Positions 29,780-37,714 of a DNA stretch of 64,000 bases are shown one piece after another. The position numbers were made by a program, and so were the translations under genes. A model generated the notes under the pieces. The model was not told the origin of the DNA, ran no database searches, and saw nothing but the letters and a program-made list of their open reading frames with translations. Every line of letters starts with the position of its first letter. The first letter of the stretch is position 1. The stretch spans positions 1,342,001-1,406,000 of the forward strand of contig NC_012526.1 in assembly GCF_000020685.1 (NCBI RefSeq). The letters run 5' to 3'. The stretch is from Deinococcus deserti VCD115. Its GTDB lineage: Bacteria > Deinococcota > Deinococci > Deinococcales > Deinococcaceae.

Positions 29780-30310
29780 TTAGCGTAATGAAGTTGTCGG
29801 GGCCTCGGTCTGGAGCATCAGCTGCATGTACACGGTGTCCAGCCAGCGATCGAATTTTCGCCCGACCTGCGAAAGCCGGCCGACGACCACAAACCCGAAA
29901 TTCTCGTGGAAACGGATACTCGCGGCATTTTCTGCGTCAATGACACCCAGCATGACGTGCAGGCTCCGTTCCCTAGCGTCTGCAAGCAAGGCGGCCATCA
30001 GCGCCCGTCCTATGCCACCGCCGCGCCCACCGGCGTGCACGTATACGCTGTGCTCCACAGTCCCTGCGTACCCAGCTTTGTCGCGGTAGGGCCCGTAGGT
30101 CGCCCAGGCCACCACCCTACCTTCCTGCTCAGCCACCAGCACCGGCCAGCCTGCCTGCTGCTTGTGGTCAAACCAGGTCAGCCGGGACTCCAGACTGACG
30201 GGCGCCAGATCATAGGAGGCCGTGGTATTCACAACCGCTTCGTTGTAGATCTCCAGAATGGCGGGGACGTCAGCCCGGTCAGCGCGGCGCACAGTCACAT
30301 CGGCGGTCAT
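29780..30310 (-). CDS. GNAT N-acetyltransferase, phosphinothricin-acetyltransferase type
   Basis: 176 residues. Matches the PAT/Bar subgroup: VRRADRADVPAILEIYNEAVVNTTASYDLAPVSLESRLTWFDHKQQAGWPVLVAEQEGRVVAWATYGPYRDKAGY, then VEHSVYVHAGGRGGGIGRALM (acetyl-CoA pyrophosphate loop) and the IDAENAASIRFHENFGFVVVGRLSQVGRKFDRWLDTVYMQ tail. These enzymes acetylate amino groups of small molecules such as phosphinothricin or methionine sulfoximine; the natural substrate is not determined. It lies 26 bp upstream of recQ on the same strand. Confidence 0.9.
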   Translation of the reverse strand: MTADVTVRRADRADVPAILEIYNEAVVNTTASYDLAPVSLESRLTWFDHKQQAGWPVLVAEQEGRVVAWATYGPYRDKAGYAGTVEHSVYVHAGGRGGGIGRALMAALLADARERSLHVMLGVIDAENAASIRFHENFGFVVVGRLSQVGRKFDRWLDTVYMQLMLQTEAPTTSLR

Positions 30311-30363
30311 TCAGGTAGTAAAGCAGCTTCATGAGCCTCCTGAATACCCGTTGTCCGGCAGGA

Positions 30364-31317
30364 CTATACCTTCAGGTCTTCGCTGCGTGTACCGAAGCGC
30401 TCTTCAAGAAATCGCTGATGCGTCAAGAGGTCCTGACTGCTGACTTTCAGGGCCCCGCCCAGTAGCTCCTGCACAGCGCCCAGCAGCAGGTCCAGCTGTT
30501 CTCTGAGCAGTTCACCACCGGTTTTTCCATCCTGAAGGGGTGTCACTTCCGCCTGGACACTGGGGAGCTTCAGATAGGCCTGGACAGCAGTGGGTGCGTA
30601 ATCCTCACGGATAGCCTGCGCCAGGTAGGCCCCCTCACTACTGGTCTGTCCTCCAGCTTGCAGATGCGTGAGGACTTCCTTAGTCCGGAGGTCCAGCGCC
30701 ACGAGCTGTGCCCGGATATCCGCAGGAAGACCTTCGTTCCGGTACAGGGCCTCCAAGGCACTGGCCGGTCCGCCGAGAGGAGCAGCTTTTGCAGTTGAAT
30801 GTGATGGTTCGGCTTTGCGCTTGCTGGTATTTGCCGTTGTTGCCCGGACCGTTGAGACTTCCCCTTCAGGTGATAACCAGTTCCGTTCACCAGGCCACAT
30901 CTGCCCCCCTGTGTGCTCTGGCAGGGCTCCTGCGGCTCCTGAGGGCTGACGATGGTGCCGGCGCGATCCCGATGACCCCTGGCTCAACAGCCAGAACGCC
31001 GCCATAACAGCCAGTGGGTACATGATCCACTGGGCGCCCAGCGCACTGAATACCAGCGCGGCCAACAGTCCGGTAAACAGGGCAGCCCTGCGTTTGTGCC
31101 ACTTGCCAAAAGCCTGGGAGCCAAAGAAACCCAGGAGCATGCCAGCTGCCGGATGCACCACCCAGTCTGCGCCCAGAAGGGCTGCCAGAACCACCAGGCC
31201 GGACGCACGGACTACAGTTCTGGCACTGGTACCCTGCGACCTGAACATCACCGAAGAAAAGTAAATTACGGCGAAGATGGCCAGAGGCAAGGCCAGCCAG
31301 TTCAGAACATCGGGCAT
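30364..31317 (-). CDS. Hypothetical membrane protein with C-terminal helical domain (317 aa)
   Basis: Three or four N-terminal membrane helices (about residues 5-24, 38-56, 60-78 and 85-112), a charged, serine- and proline-rich linker (about 115-185) and a C-terminal soluble helical domain (SALEALYRNEGLPADIRAQLVALDLRTKEVLTHLQ...SQDLLTHQRFLEERFG). Start fixed by GGAGGAAC 7 nt before the ATG. I recognise no family; the layout of a membrane anchor with a cytoplasmic helical bundle suggests a scaffold or sensor. It is upstream of the GNAT and recQ genes with a 53-bp gap. Confidence 0.75.
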   Translation of the reverse strand: MPDVLNWLALPLAIFAVIYFSSVMFRSQGTSARTVVRASGLVVLAALLGADWVVHPAAGMLLGFFGSQAFGKWHKRRAALFTGLLAALVFSALGAQWIMYPLAVMAAFWLLSQGSSGSRRHHRQPSGAAGALPEHTGGQMWPGERNWLSPEGEVSTVRATTANTSKRKAEPSHSTAKAAPLGGPASALEALYRNEGLPADIRAQLVALDLRTKEVLTHLQAGGQTSSEGAYLAQAIREDYAPTAVQAYLKLPSVQAEVTPLQDGKTGGELLREQLDLLLGAVQELLGGALKVSSQDLLTHQRFLEERFGTRSEDLKV

Positions 31318-31479
31318 CAGAGTGTTCCTCCGAGAGTCGCGCCGTTCATATGGTCAGGGTACGTGGCAAACCACCTTGCAGTTCCCCCGAATGTGGAAAT
31401 AACGGATTTGACGTGAAAGGGCAGGAACCTCTGACTGGCGGAAGCGGGCAGGAGGAAGCTACCCCCTGCTGTGCAGGGG

Positions 31480-31894
31480 TCAAAGCGAGGGCAGTAATGC
31501 ACAGCATCGGAGTGTAATCCGCTCTCGATTGCCGTCTGTCACTGGCAGGACTTTGTAAACGTTCAGGGTTCGGGACAAATCCATGACATAGGTCATCACT
31601 GCAGTGCCAATCCCCTGCCCACGAGCGTCATCGTGCGTGACTACGTTTTCGATCAGTCCGTACGGTCGCGCCCCTTGCGTCAGGTTGCGTCATCACGCCG
31701 CGCAGATCATCGGGGCGACCGAGGCACAGACACAACGAGGAAATGGCGGAGTTACAAGGGCGATCCTGCAGACTGCTCTGGCCTGGTGACAGGAAATCGA
31801 GCCCGGGATTCGTAATGAATCTCGGTAACGCTGAATGACTCTCACATCCTGGCCGTATTACGCTCAGGTCGCTGATTGCAAGCTTGCCTGGCAC
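31480..31894 (-). pseudogene. Decayed GNAT acetyltransferase
   Basis: On the minus strand, 31656 to 31480 reads LIENVVTHDDARGQGIGTAVM then TYVMDLSRTLNVYKVLPVTDGNRE, the C-terminal acetyl-CoA-binding half of a GNAT enzyme, preceded in the same frame by NLTQGARPYG. Just upstream that frame is closed by two TGA codons, and the expected N-terminal half can only be traced weakly in other frames (about 31660-31894, ISDLSVIRP). The end also drifts (RITLRCCALLPSL, stop). I read this as a frameshifted, non-functional gene. The N-terminal boundary is uncertain. Confidence 0.65.
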
Positions 31895-31914
31895 CCTTCA
31901 GACCACTGAATGAG

Positions 31915-31945
31915 ACAGGAGGCCGGGTATGACCCGGCCTCCTGT
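31915..31945. terminator. Hairpin downstream of typA
   Basis: A 14-bp perfect stem, ACAGGAGGCCGGGT with its complement, around a 3-base loop, 28 bp after the typA stop. No long T-run follows; it is still the best candidate for the typA transcript end. Confidence 0.65.
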
Positions 31946-31972
31946 GACTGCTTCGTTCTGTTACAGCTTCGT

Positions 31973-33754
31973 TTACTTGCGGAAGCTGGGGTTGAGCACT
32001 TTTTTGCGCAGGCGGATGCTCTGCGGCGTCAGTTCCACCAGCTCGTCGTCGGCAATGTACTCCAGCGCGTCTTCCAGGCTCATGCGCTTGGGCGGGATCA
32101 GGGTCAGGGCTTCGTCGGCACCGCTGGAACGAACGTTGGTCAGCTTCTTGTTCTTGCAGACGTTGACGTTCATGTCCTGCTCGCGGGCGTTTTCACCCAC
32201 GATCATGCCCACGTACACTTCCTGACCAGCGTCGATGAAGAAGCTGCCGCGGTCCTGCAGTTTCCAGATGCTGTAGGCAAAGGCTACGCCATCTTCCATG
32301 CTGACCAGCGAGCCGTTCTGGCGGGTCTTGAGTTCCCCGGCCCACGGTGCGTACCCGTCAAAGATGTGGCTCATGATGCCTTCACCCTGGGTCATGCTCA
32401 GGAACTGGGTGCGGAAGCCGAACAGCGCGCGCGACGGAATCTTGAATTCCACTCGGGTACGCGAACCCTGGGGTTCCATGTTCACCATCTGTCCCTTGCG
32501 GGCACCCAGCACACCAATCACGGTGCTGGAGTGGTGATCCGGCACGTCGATGACCAGATGCTCGATCGGCTCGTGCTTCTCGCCGTCGATCTCGCGGATG
32601 ATCACCTGGGGCGCGCCGACCTGCACTTCATAACCCTCGCGGCGCATGGTTTCCAGCAGGATCGAGAGGTGAAGTTCCCCGCGCCCGCTGACTTTGAATT
32701 CGTCAGGGCGGATCTCTTCGACCTTCAGCGACACGTTGGTCATCACTTCGCGCTTGAGGCGGTCGTTGATGTGGCGCGAGGTGACGTACTTGCCTTCCTT
32801 ACCGGCAAACGGTGAGGTGTTGGGCTGGAAGATCATGGAGACGGTCGGCTCGTCCACAGTGATGATGGGCAAGGCTTCAGGATCCGCCAGGTCAGCTACG
32901 GTCTCGCCGATCTGCGCGTCCTCGATGCCTGCCAGAGCCACGATATCCCCGGCTCCGACCTGATCGACCTCGATACGGCGCAGGCCCATGTGGGTGAAGG
33001 GCTGCACGACGCGGGACTTGGTCATGGTCCCGTCCTTGTGCATCAGCTGCACAAACTCGCCCTTCTTGACGGTGCCGCGCTGAACCCGGCCCAGCACGAT
33101 GCGGCCCAGGTACTCGGAGTAGTCCAGGTTGGTCACCAGCATCTGGAAAGGAGCTTCCAGGTCTACGCTGGGAGCGGGAATCTGCTCGAGCACCATCTCG
33201 AACAGCTCGTGCATGTCTTCCTGCGGGTTGTTCAGGTCCTTGAACGCCTTGCCTTCACGTGCAATGGCATACAGGATCGGAAAGTCGAGCTGGTCGTCGT
33301 TGGCGCCCAGTTCAGCCATCAGGTCGAAGGTCAGGTTGACCACTTCTTCAGGGCGTGCGTCCTGGCGGTCGATCTTGTTGATGACCACGATGGGCTTGAG
33401 ACCCAGCTCAATGGCCTTGCGCAGCACGAATCGGGTCTGGGGCATGGGGCCTTCGGCCGCGTCTACCAGCACCAGCGCGCCGTCCACCATGCCCAGCACG
33501 CGCTCGACTTCACCGCCGAAGTCGGCGTGTCCTGGCGTATCCACGATGTTAATCTTCACGCCGTTGTATTCGACGGCCGTGTTCTTGGCGAGAATGGTGA
33601 TGCCACGTTCCTTTTCCAGGTCGTTGCTGTCCATGGCCCGCTCTGCGATTTCCTCGCCGTGGCCGAGCTTGAGGGTCTGCTTGAGCAGCCCGTCCACCAG
33701 TGTGGTCTTGCCGTGGTCAACGTGCGCAATAATGGCGATGTTCCGGTATTCCAT
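31973..33754 (-). CDS. typA: Translational GTPase TypA/BipA
   Basis: 593 residues. Ribosome-binding GTPase of the EF-G superfamily, needed for ribosome assembly and stress growth. G-domain motifs: AHVDHGKTTLVDGLL, the RGITI switch, DTPGHADFGGEVERVL and NKIDRQDA. Domains II, III and V follow (RGELHLSILLETMRREGYE; the unique C-terminal domain with ENAREQDMNVNVCKNKKLTNVRS). Length is standard. GAGGAG lies upstream of the ATG. The leader contains a terminator-like hairpin 78-110 bp before the start, suggesting attenuation. Confidence 0.97.
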   Translation of the reverse strand: MEYRNIAIIAHVDHGKTTLVDGLLKQTLKLGHGEEIAERAMDSNDLEKERGITILAKNTAVEYNGVKINIVDTPGHADFGGEVERVLGMVDGALVLVDAAEGPMPQTRFVLRKAIELGLKPIVVINKIDRQDARPEEVVNLTFDLMAELGANDDQLDFPILYAIAREGKAFKDLNNPQEDMHELFEMVLEQIPAPSVDLEAPFQMLVTNLDYSEYLGRIVLGRVQRGTVKKGEFVQLMHKDGTMTKSRVVQPFTHMGLRRIEVDQVGAGDIVALAGIEDAQIGETVADLADPEALPIITVDEPTVSMIFQPNTSPFAGKEGKYVTSRHINDRLKREVMTNVSLKVEEIRPDEFKVSGRGELHLSILLETMRREGYEVQVGAPQVIIREIDGEKHEPIEHLVIDVPDHHSSTVIGVLGARKGQMVNMEPQGSRTRVEFKIPSRALFGFRTQFLSMTQGEGIMSHIFDGYAPWAGELKTRQNGSLVSMEDGVAFAYSIWKLQDRGSFFIDAGQEVYVGMIVGENAREQDMNVNVCKNKKLTNVRSSGADEALTLIPPKRMSLEDALEYIADDELVELTPQSIRLRKKVLNPSFRK

Positions 33755-33831
33755 AAATCTTCTCGCTCCTCGTGCCGAGCCTTGAGCAGCCAGCCGTGCG
33801 CTGGAATGTCTTCAGCTCTCTTCTCAGGCAT

Positions 33832-33882
33832 AAAAAAGCCCGCCACACGATCGCGGGGCGGGACACCCAAACGTAGATTTTA
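33832..33882 (-). promoter_or_regulatory. typA leader: -10 box followed by a terminator-like hairpin
   Basis: On the minus strand TAAAAT (33877-33882) is followed after about 20 nt by a CCCGCC/GGCGGG stem that runs straight into TTTTTT (33832-33864). No minus-strand gene lies upstream, so this hairpin would stop typA's own transcript unless it is disrupted. No strong -35 box is visible. Confidence 0.5.
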
Positions 33883-34012
33883 GCAGATCGGAAGGGGGAC
33901 ACCGCGGATGTTGCCCTGGACGGGCCAGTGTGCCCAGGTGCAACCGCAGTTTTCGCCTGCATTTGTATGGTCGTCCGGGAGCCACTATCACGTGAGGCAC
34001 GCAAGACTCTGC

Positions 34013-34041
34013 TACCCTGGAGGCAACCTAACGGGCGTTAG
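34013..34041 (+). promoter_or_regulatory. Promoter -10 and palindromic operator of the acyl-CoA mutase gene
   Basis: TACCCT (34013-34018) is a -10 candidate; ten bases on lies CTAACGGGCGTTAG (34028-34041), a perfect six-base-arm palindrome at the expected transcription start. It fits the form CNAACGNNCGTTNG that I recall for the Thermus TetR-family repressor PaaR, which responds to phenylacetyl-CoA. The identity of the local regulator is unknown. Confidence 0.55.
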
Positions 34042-34098
34042 TTTTTCGCGGCTTTGCATCAAGATGCCGGCCCTGCCTGTCTCCCCTGGAGGTGCCTC

Positions 34099-35745
34099 AT
34101 GAAGACCAAGAACGAGTGGTTGCAAAGTGTCTACGAACCTGCGGCTCAGAAATTTCCGGAGCGCAAGTACAACTTCAAGAACCTCTCGGATATGGAGCCC
34201 GAGCCGATCTATACGGCCGACGACCTGGATGGCTGGGACGCGGAACGCGACCTTGGGTATCCCGGAGAGTTCCCGTACACCCGGGGCGTCCAGCCCAGCG
34301 TGTACCGCGGCAAGCTCTGGACCATGCGCATGTTCGCGGGCTTCGGCAGCGCCGAGCAGACCAACGAACGCTTTCACTCGCTGCTCAAGGCCGGTCAGAC
34401 TGGCCTGTCCACCGCCTTCGACCTGCCCACCCTGATGGGGTATGACTCCGACCATCCCTTCAGCCGAGGAGAAGTCGGGAAGTGCGGTGTGGCTGTCAGT
34501 TCTCTGGCTGACATGGAGATCCTGTTTCAGGGCATCGACCCTGAACTGGTCACGACCTCCATGACCATCAACTCGCCGGCCAACGCCATCTGGGCCATGT
34601 ACATCGCCAACGCCCAGAAGCAGGGCAAAGACCTGAGCAAGGTCGGCGGCACCATTCAGAACGACATCCTGAAGGAATTCATTGCCCAGAAGGAGTTCAT
34701 CTACCCACCCGCACCCAGCGTGAAGCTGGTCATCGATACCTTCGAGTGGGGCCCCAAGGTCGTGCCGCGCTGGAACTTCATCTCGGTCAGCGGGTACCAC
34801 ATCCGCGAGGCCGGTGCGACCGGCGTGCAGGAACTGGCGTTTACACTGGCCGACGGCTTTCATTATGTAGAAAAGGCGCTGGAACGTGGCCTGAACATCG
34901 ACGAGTTCGCCCCGCGCATCTCGTTTTTCTGGGACATCCACAACGACTTTTTTGAGGAGATCGCCAAGCTGCGTGCAGCCCGCCGGATCTGGGCGCGTCA
35001 GATGCGCGACCGCTACGGGGCCAAGAACCCCAAGAGCTGGATGCTGCGCACGCACTCGCAGACTGCTGGTGTCTCCCTGCCAGCCCAGCAGCCACTGAAC
35101 AACATCGCGCGTGTGGCCATTCAGGCGCTCGCGGCGGTGCTGGGCGGTACTCAGAGCCTGCACACGGACGCCTTCGACGAAGCGCTGGCCCTGCCCACCG
35201 AGGAAAGCGCCGCGATTGCTCTGCGCACCCAGCAGATCATCGCCTATGAAACCGGCGTGGCCGGTGTGGTCGATCCACTGGCCGGAAGCTACTATGTCGA
35301 GAAGCTCACCAACGATATCGAAGCTGCTGCCATGGGTTACATCGAGCAGATCCGCATGATGGGCGGCGTGGAAGCCGGTATCGACAACGGTTTTTTCCAG
35401 CTGGAAATGGCAGAAGCTGCCTACCGCTACCAGCGCGAGGTCGAGACCAAGGACCGGTTGATCGTGGGCGTCAACGAGTTCGTGCAGGACGCGGTGGAAG
35501 TCCCGCTGCAGATCATCGATCCGCAGGTCGAGGAATTGCAGGCCCGGCGCCTGGCCCAGGTTCGCCGCGAACGCGACCCGCAGCGGGCAACCGCCGCGAT
35601 CGAAGCCCTGCGGGACACGGCCGTGACCGGCGCCAACTCCATGCCCGCCTTCCTGGAATGCGCCCATGCCTACGTCACGCTGGGCGAGCAGATGGACGTG
35701 CTCAAGACCGTGTACGGCGAATACACCGAACCCGTTCTGGTGTAA
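34099..35745 (+). CDS. B12-dependent acyl-CoA mutase, large subunit; active site resembles isobutyryl-CoA mutase
   Basis: 548 residues, the TIM-barrel subunit only; no B12-binding domain is attached, so a separate small subunit elsewhere is expected. Typical motifs: WTMRMFAGFGSAEQTNERF, GLSTAFDLPTLMGYDSD, GTIQNDILKEF, SVSGYHIREAGATGVQELAFTLADG and RTHSQTAGVSLPAQQP. Compared with methylmalonyl-CoA mutase, the substrate-binding Tyr89 is Phe79 and Arg207 is Gln197, keeping the 118-residue spacing; Phe/Gln is the pair described for isobutyryl-CoA mutase. An automated label of methylmalonyl-CoA mutase would probably be wrong. GGAGGTG precedes the ATG. Carbon-skeleton rearrangement in branched-chain acyl-CoA metabolism is inferred. 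Confidence 0.88.
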   Translation: MKTKNEWLQSVYEPAAQKFPERKYNFKNLSDMEPEPIYTADDLDGWDAERDLGYPGEFPYTRGVQPSVYRGKLWTMRMFAGFGSAEQTNERFHSLLKAGQTGLSTAFDLPTLMGYDSDHPFSRGEVGKCGVAVSSLADMEILFQGIDPELVTTSMTINSPANAIWAMYIANAQKQGKDLSKVGGTIQNDILKEFIAQKEFIYPPAPSVKLVIDTFEWGPKVVPRWNFISVSGYHIREAGATGVQELAFTLADGFHYVEKALERGLNIDEFAPRISFFWDIHNDFFEEIAKLRAARRIWARQMRDRYGAKNPKSWMLRTHSQTAGVSLPAQQPLNNIARVAIQALAAVLGGTQSLHTDAFDEALALPTEESAAIALRTQQIIAYETGVAGVVDPLAGSYYVEKLTNDIEAAAMGYIEQIRMMGGVEAGIDNGFFQLEMAEAAYRYQREVETKDRLIVGVNEFVQDAVEVPLQIIDPQVEELQARRLAQVRRERDPQRATAAIEALRDTAVTGANSMPAFLECAHAYVTLGEQMDVLKTVYGEYTEPVLV

Positions 35746-35754
35746 GGAGCCAAA

Positions 35755-35797
35755 AGAAGCAGCCCCGCTTGAGTTATGGCGGGGCTGCTTCTTTGTT
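35755..35797. terminator. Strong bidirectional terminator
   Basis: A 14-bp stem, AGAAGCAGCCCCGC with GCGGGGCTGCTTCT, followed by TTG. It lies between the convergent mutase and HAD genes. Confidence 0.85.
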
Positions 35798-35799
35798 TC

Positions 35800-36594
35800 C
35801 TACAGCGTTAGTGCCAGCTCCACTGCTTCGCGGAGGCCGCCTTCATCCACATGACCCACGGTATGCCGCGCGGCGTCCCGGGCCGGCGCGTCGGCATTCC
35901 CCATGGCCACGGGATGTCCAACAACTTTCATGGCCGAGACATCGTTCTCGCCGTCACCGACCATCATGGCGCGGTCCAGGGAAATTCCGTACTGCGCGGC
36001 GATCCGCCGTATGGCACTGCCTTTACTGATGCCGGCGCGCGTGACGCTGATGAACATTACGTCCGGCATGCCTGGGCTCCCGGCAGGATGCAGATCCAGG
36101 CCTTCATGAGGGCCAGCGACCACGAGTTCTTCCTGTTCACGCGGCACCACCCATTGGGTGCGCACCGGAGTGCCACGAAGCTCCTCTGGAGCCTGAGGCT
36201 CGTAAGGTACGCCCAGCAGAGCAGCGTGGCGGCGCGCCAGTTCGCCGGGGTGGGTCACGGCCACCTCAACGTCGGAATAGACTTCCAGCAGGCGCCCAGT
36301 GGCCCGCGCGCGTTCCAGGAGCCCAGGCAGCGCTTCAGGGGGGAAGGTCTCTGACATGCTTTCGCCGCTTGATGCGTGAACCACGCTGGCACCGTTCTGG
36401 AACACGTGCCAGCCGTCAGGGTCGAGCCTCCGGGCGTAGTCCAGCGCATGACCAAGGGCAGGGCGGCCACTGCACAGCACGATCCTCACACCCCGCGAGC
36501 GGGCGCCTTCCAATGCCTTCCAGACATCGTCCCTGACCTCATTGCGGGTGCCCACCAGGGTCCCGTCTACATCCACACCGATCAGACCAAGCAT
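35800..36594 (-). CDS. HAD-superfamily phosphatase, Cof type
   Basis: 264 residues. Catalytic motif I is [10 protein letters not shown], motif II LCSGRP, the lysine of motif III in [17 protein letters not shown] and motif [17 protein letters not shown]; the large C2B cap sits between (about 80-190). Cof-type HADs dephosphorylate sugar phosphates, nucleotides or cofactors such as FMN or PLP; substrate unknown. The ATG follows TACACT by 6 nt, a leaderless promoter. It is separate from phzF, which lies upstream on the same strand. Confidence 0.92.
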   Translation of the reverse strand: MLGLIGVDVDGTLVGTRNEVRDDVWKALEGARSRGVRIVLCSGRPALGHALDYARRLDPDGWHVFQNGASVVHASSGESMSETFPPEALPGLLERARATGRLLEVYSDVEVAVTHPGELARRHAALLGVPYEPQAPEELRGTPVRTQWVVPREQEELVVAGPHEGLDLHPAGSPGMPDVMFISVTRAGISKGSAIRRIAAQYGISLDRAMMVGDGENDVSAMKVVGHPVAMGNADAPARDAARHTVGHVDEGGLREAVELALTL

Positions 36595-36646
36595 CCGGGC
36601 AGTGTAGGGTCTGGCGGGCAGGTGTTGCCCTGATGTTCCAGACGGG

Positions 36647-37540
36647 CTAGCTGCTCAGGGGCCGCGACCAGGTCCCTTCCCGGTCGAGAACCGCCTCACC
36701 GCCGACATGAACTGCCCGCACGTCGTGACCCTGAATCTCGATCTCGACTTCCACTTCGCCTGGTGTCCCCATGGCGTGTCCCTGATTAATCAGCCCGCAC
36801 GCGCGTTCGCCCCTGACGGGCAGCCGACCCTGCGATGCGAGCAGGCCCAGCAGAGCGCCAGCAGCGCTGCCCGTCACCGGGTCTTCGGGAATGCCGACGC
36901 GAGGCGCAAAGTCTCTCGTGGCAAACCGGTTGACACCCACTGGGGCATACGCATACAGGCTGACGACATCCAACGCTTCGGTGAGGCTGTGGATACGCGA
37001 GAAGTCTGGTTCCAAGCCGTCCAGAATCAACCGGTCCAGTAGAGGGACCACGACGCTCCACCCGCCTGTGCTTGCGGCAGCCAGCGGCAATCCCCGGTGG
37101 ATCATGCGTGAGTCGATTCCCAGGACCTCTGCCAGCTCTCCGCGCAGGCTTGGTGGCACAGAACGGGTCTGCAGTGCGGGCTGCCGCATCCAGACCTTGC
37201 TGGGCACACCCGCCTGACATTCCAGACGCAGCGGTACTCGGCCGGCCAGGGTTTCCAGATGCAGGGATTGCCCTGTCCAGTGCCCGTTCTGCGCCAGAAC
37301 AAGACCCAGAGCAACGGTCGCGTGACCGCAGAATTCAATTTCCTGCGTAGGCGTGAAATACCGGACCCGAACGGCACCCGGCGTAAGTCGCGTCGCGAAC
37401 ACTGTTTCGGGCGTGCCGACGAATGCGGCAAGCTGCTGCATTTCCTGTTCGCTCAGGTCAGAAGCATCCAGCACCACCCCAGCCCGGTTGCCCATTCCCG
37501 GGGTATTGGTAAAAGCGCAGACCTCGCTGTAGGCGATCAT
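36647..37540 (-). CDS. PhzF-family isomerase/epimerase
   Basis: 297 residues of the PhzF fold (two related halves). Visible: [17 protein letters not shown], the GTPETVFAT segment with the catalytic glutamate, [12 protein letters not shown] and [17 protein letters not shown]. Only the phenazine enzyme has a defined reaction; most chromosomal relatives are of unknown function, and no phenazine genes are present. I start at the ATG at 37540, 6 nt after TAAGCT, rather than a GTG two codons upstream. One copy of the four-copy intergenic repeat lies about 35 bp upstream of the start. Confidence 0.88.
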   Translation of the reverse strand: MIAYSEVCAFTNTPGMGNRAGVVLDASDLSEQEMQQLAAFVGTPETVFATRLTPGAVRVRYFTPTQEIEFCGHATVALGLVLAQNGHWTGQSLHLETLAGRVPLRLECQAGVPSKVWMRQPALQTRSVPPSLRGELAEVLGIDSRMIHRGLPLAAASTGGWSVVVPLLDRLILDGLEPDFSRIHSLTEALDVVSLYAYAPVGVNRFATRDFAPRVGIPEDPVTGSAAGALLGLLASQGRLPVRGERACGLINQGHAMGTPGEVEVEIEIQGHDVRAVHVGGEAVLDREGTWSRPLSS

Positions 37541-37574
37541 AGGCACAGCTTAGCTCAGCAATGCAAGAGAAAGA

Positions 37575-37617
37575 GAACACTAAAATCACGATCTTGAGAT
37601 ATCGTGAAGAAATTCAC
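37575..37617 (+). repeat. Intergenic repeat, copy A
   Basis: GAACAC, then TCACGAT-N8-ATCGTGA-N6-TCAC. One of four copies with the same arm sequences and spacings (others at 39418, 47736 and 62061). Here it lies between the asnS terminator and the phzF promoter. Confidence 0.75.
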
Positions 37618-37673
37618 ATAGAGTAAGGGACATGGATCATTTTATTATCTTCCCTGAGTCCGACGCAAAAGAA

Positions 37674-37698
37674 GGGCTGTGACAAGTGTTCACAGCCC
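37674..37698 (-). terminator. asnS terminator
   Basis: GGGCTGTGA pairs with TCACAGCCC and is followed on the minus strand by TTCTTTTG. It is distinct from repeat copy A, which lies beyond it. Confidence 0.75.
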
Positions 37699-37714
37699 CT
37701 ATCCGTTTGTCAGC

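Noticed and set aside
34012..35667. 551-codon frame opposite the acyl-CoA mutase
   Set aside because: Shadow frame; the plus-strand mutase has full family motifs.
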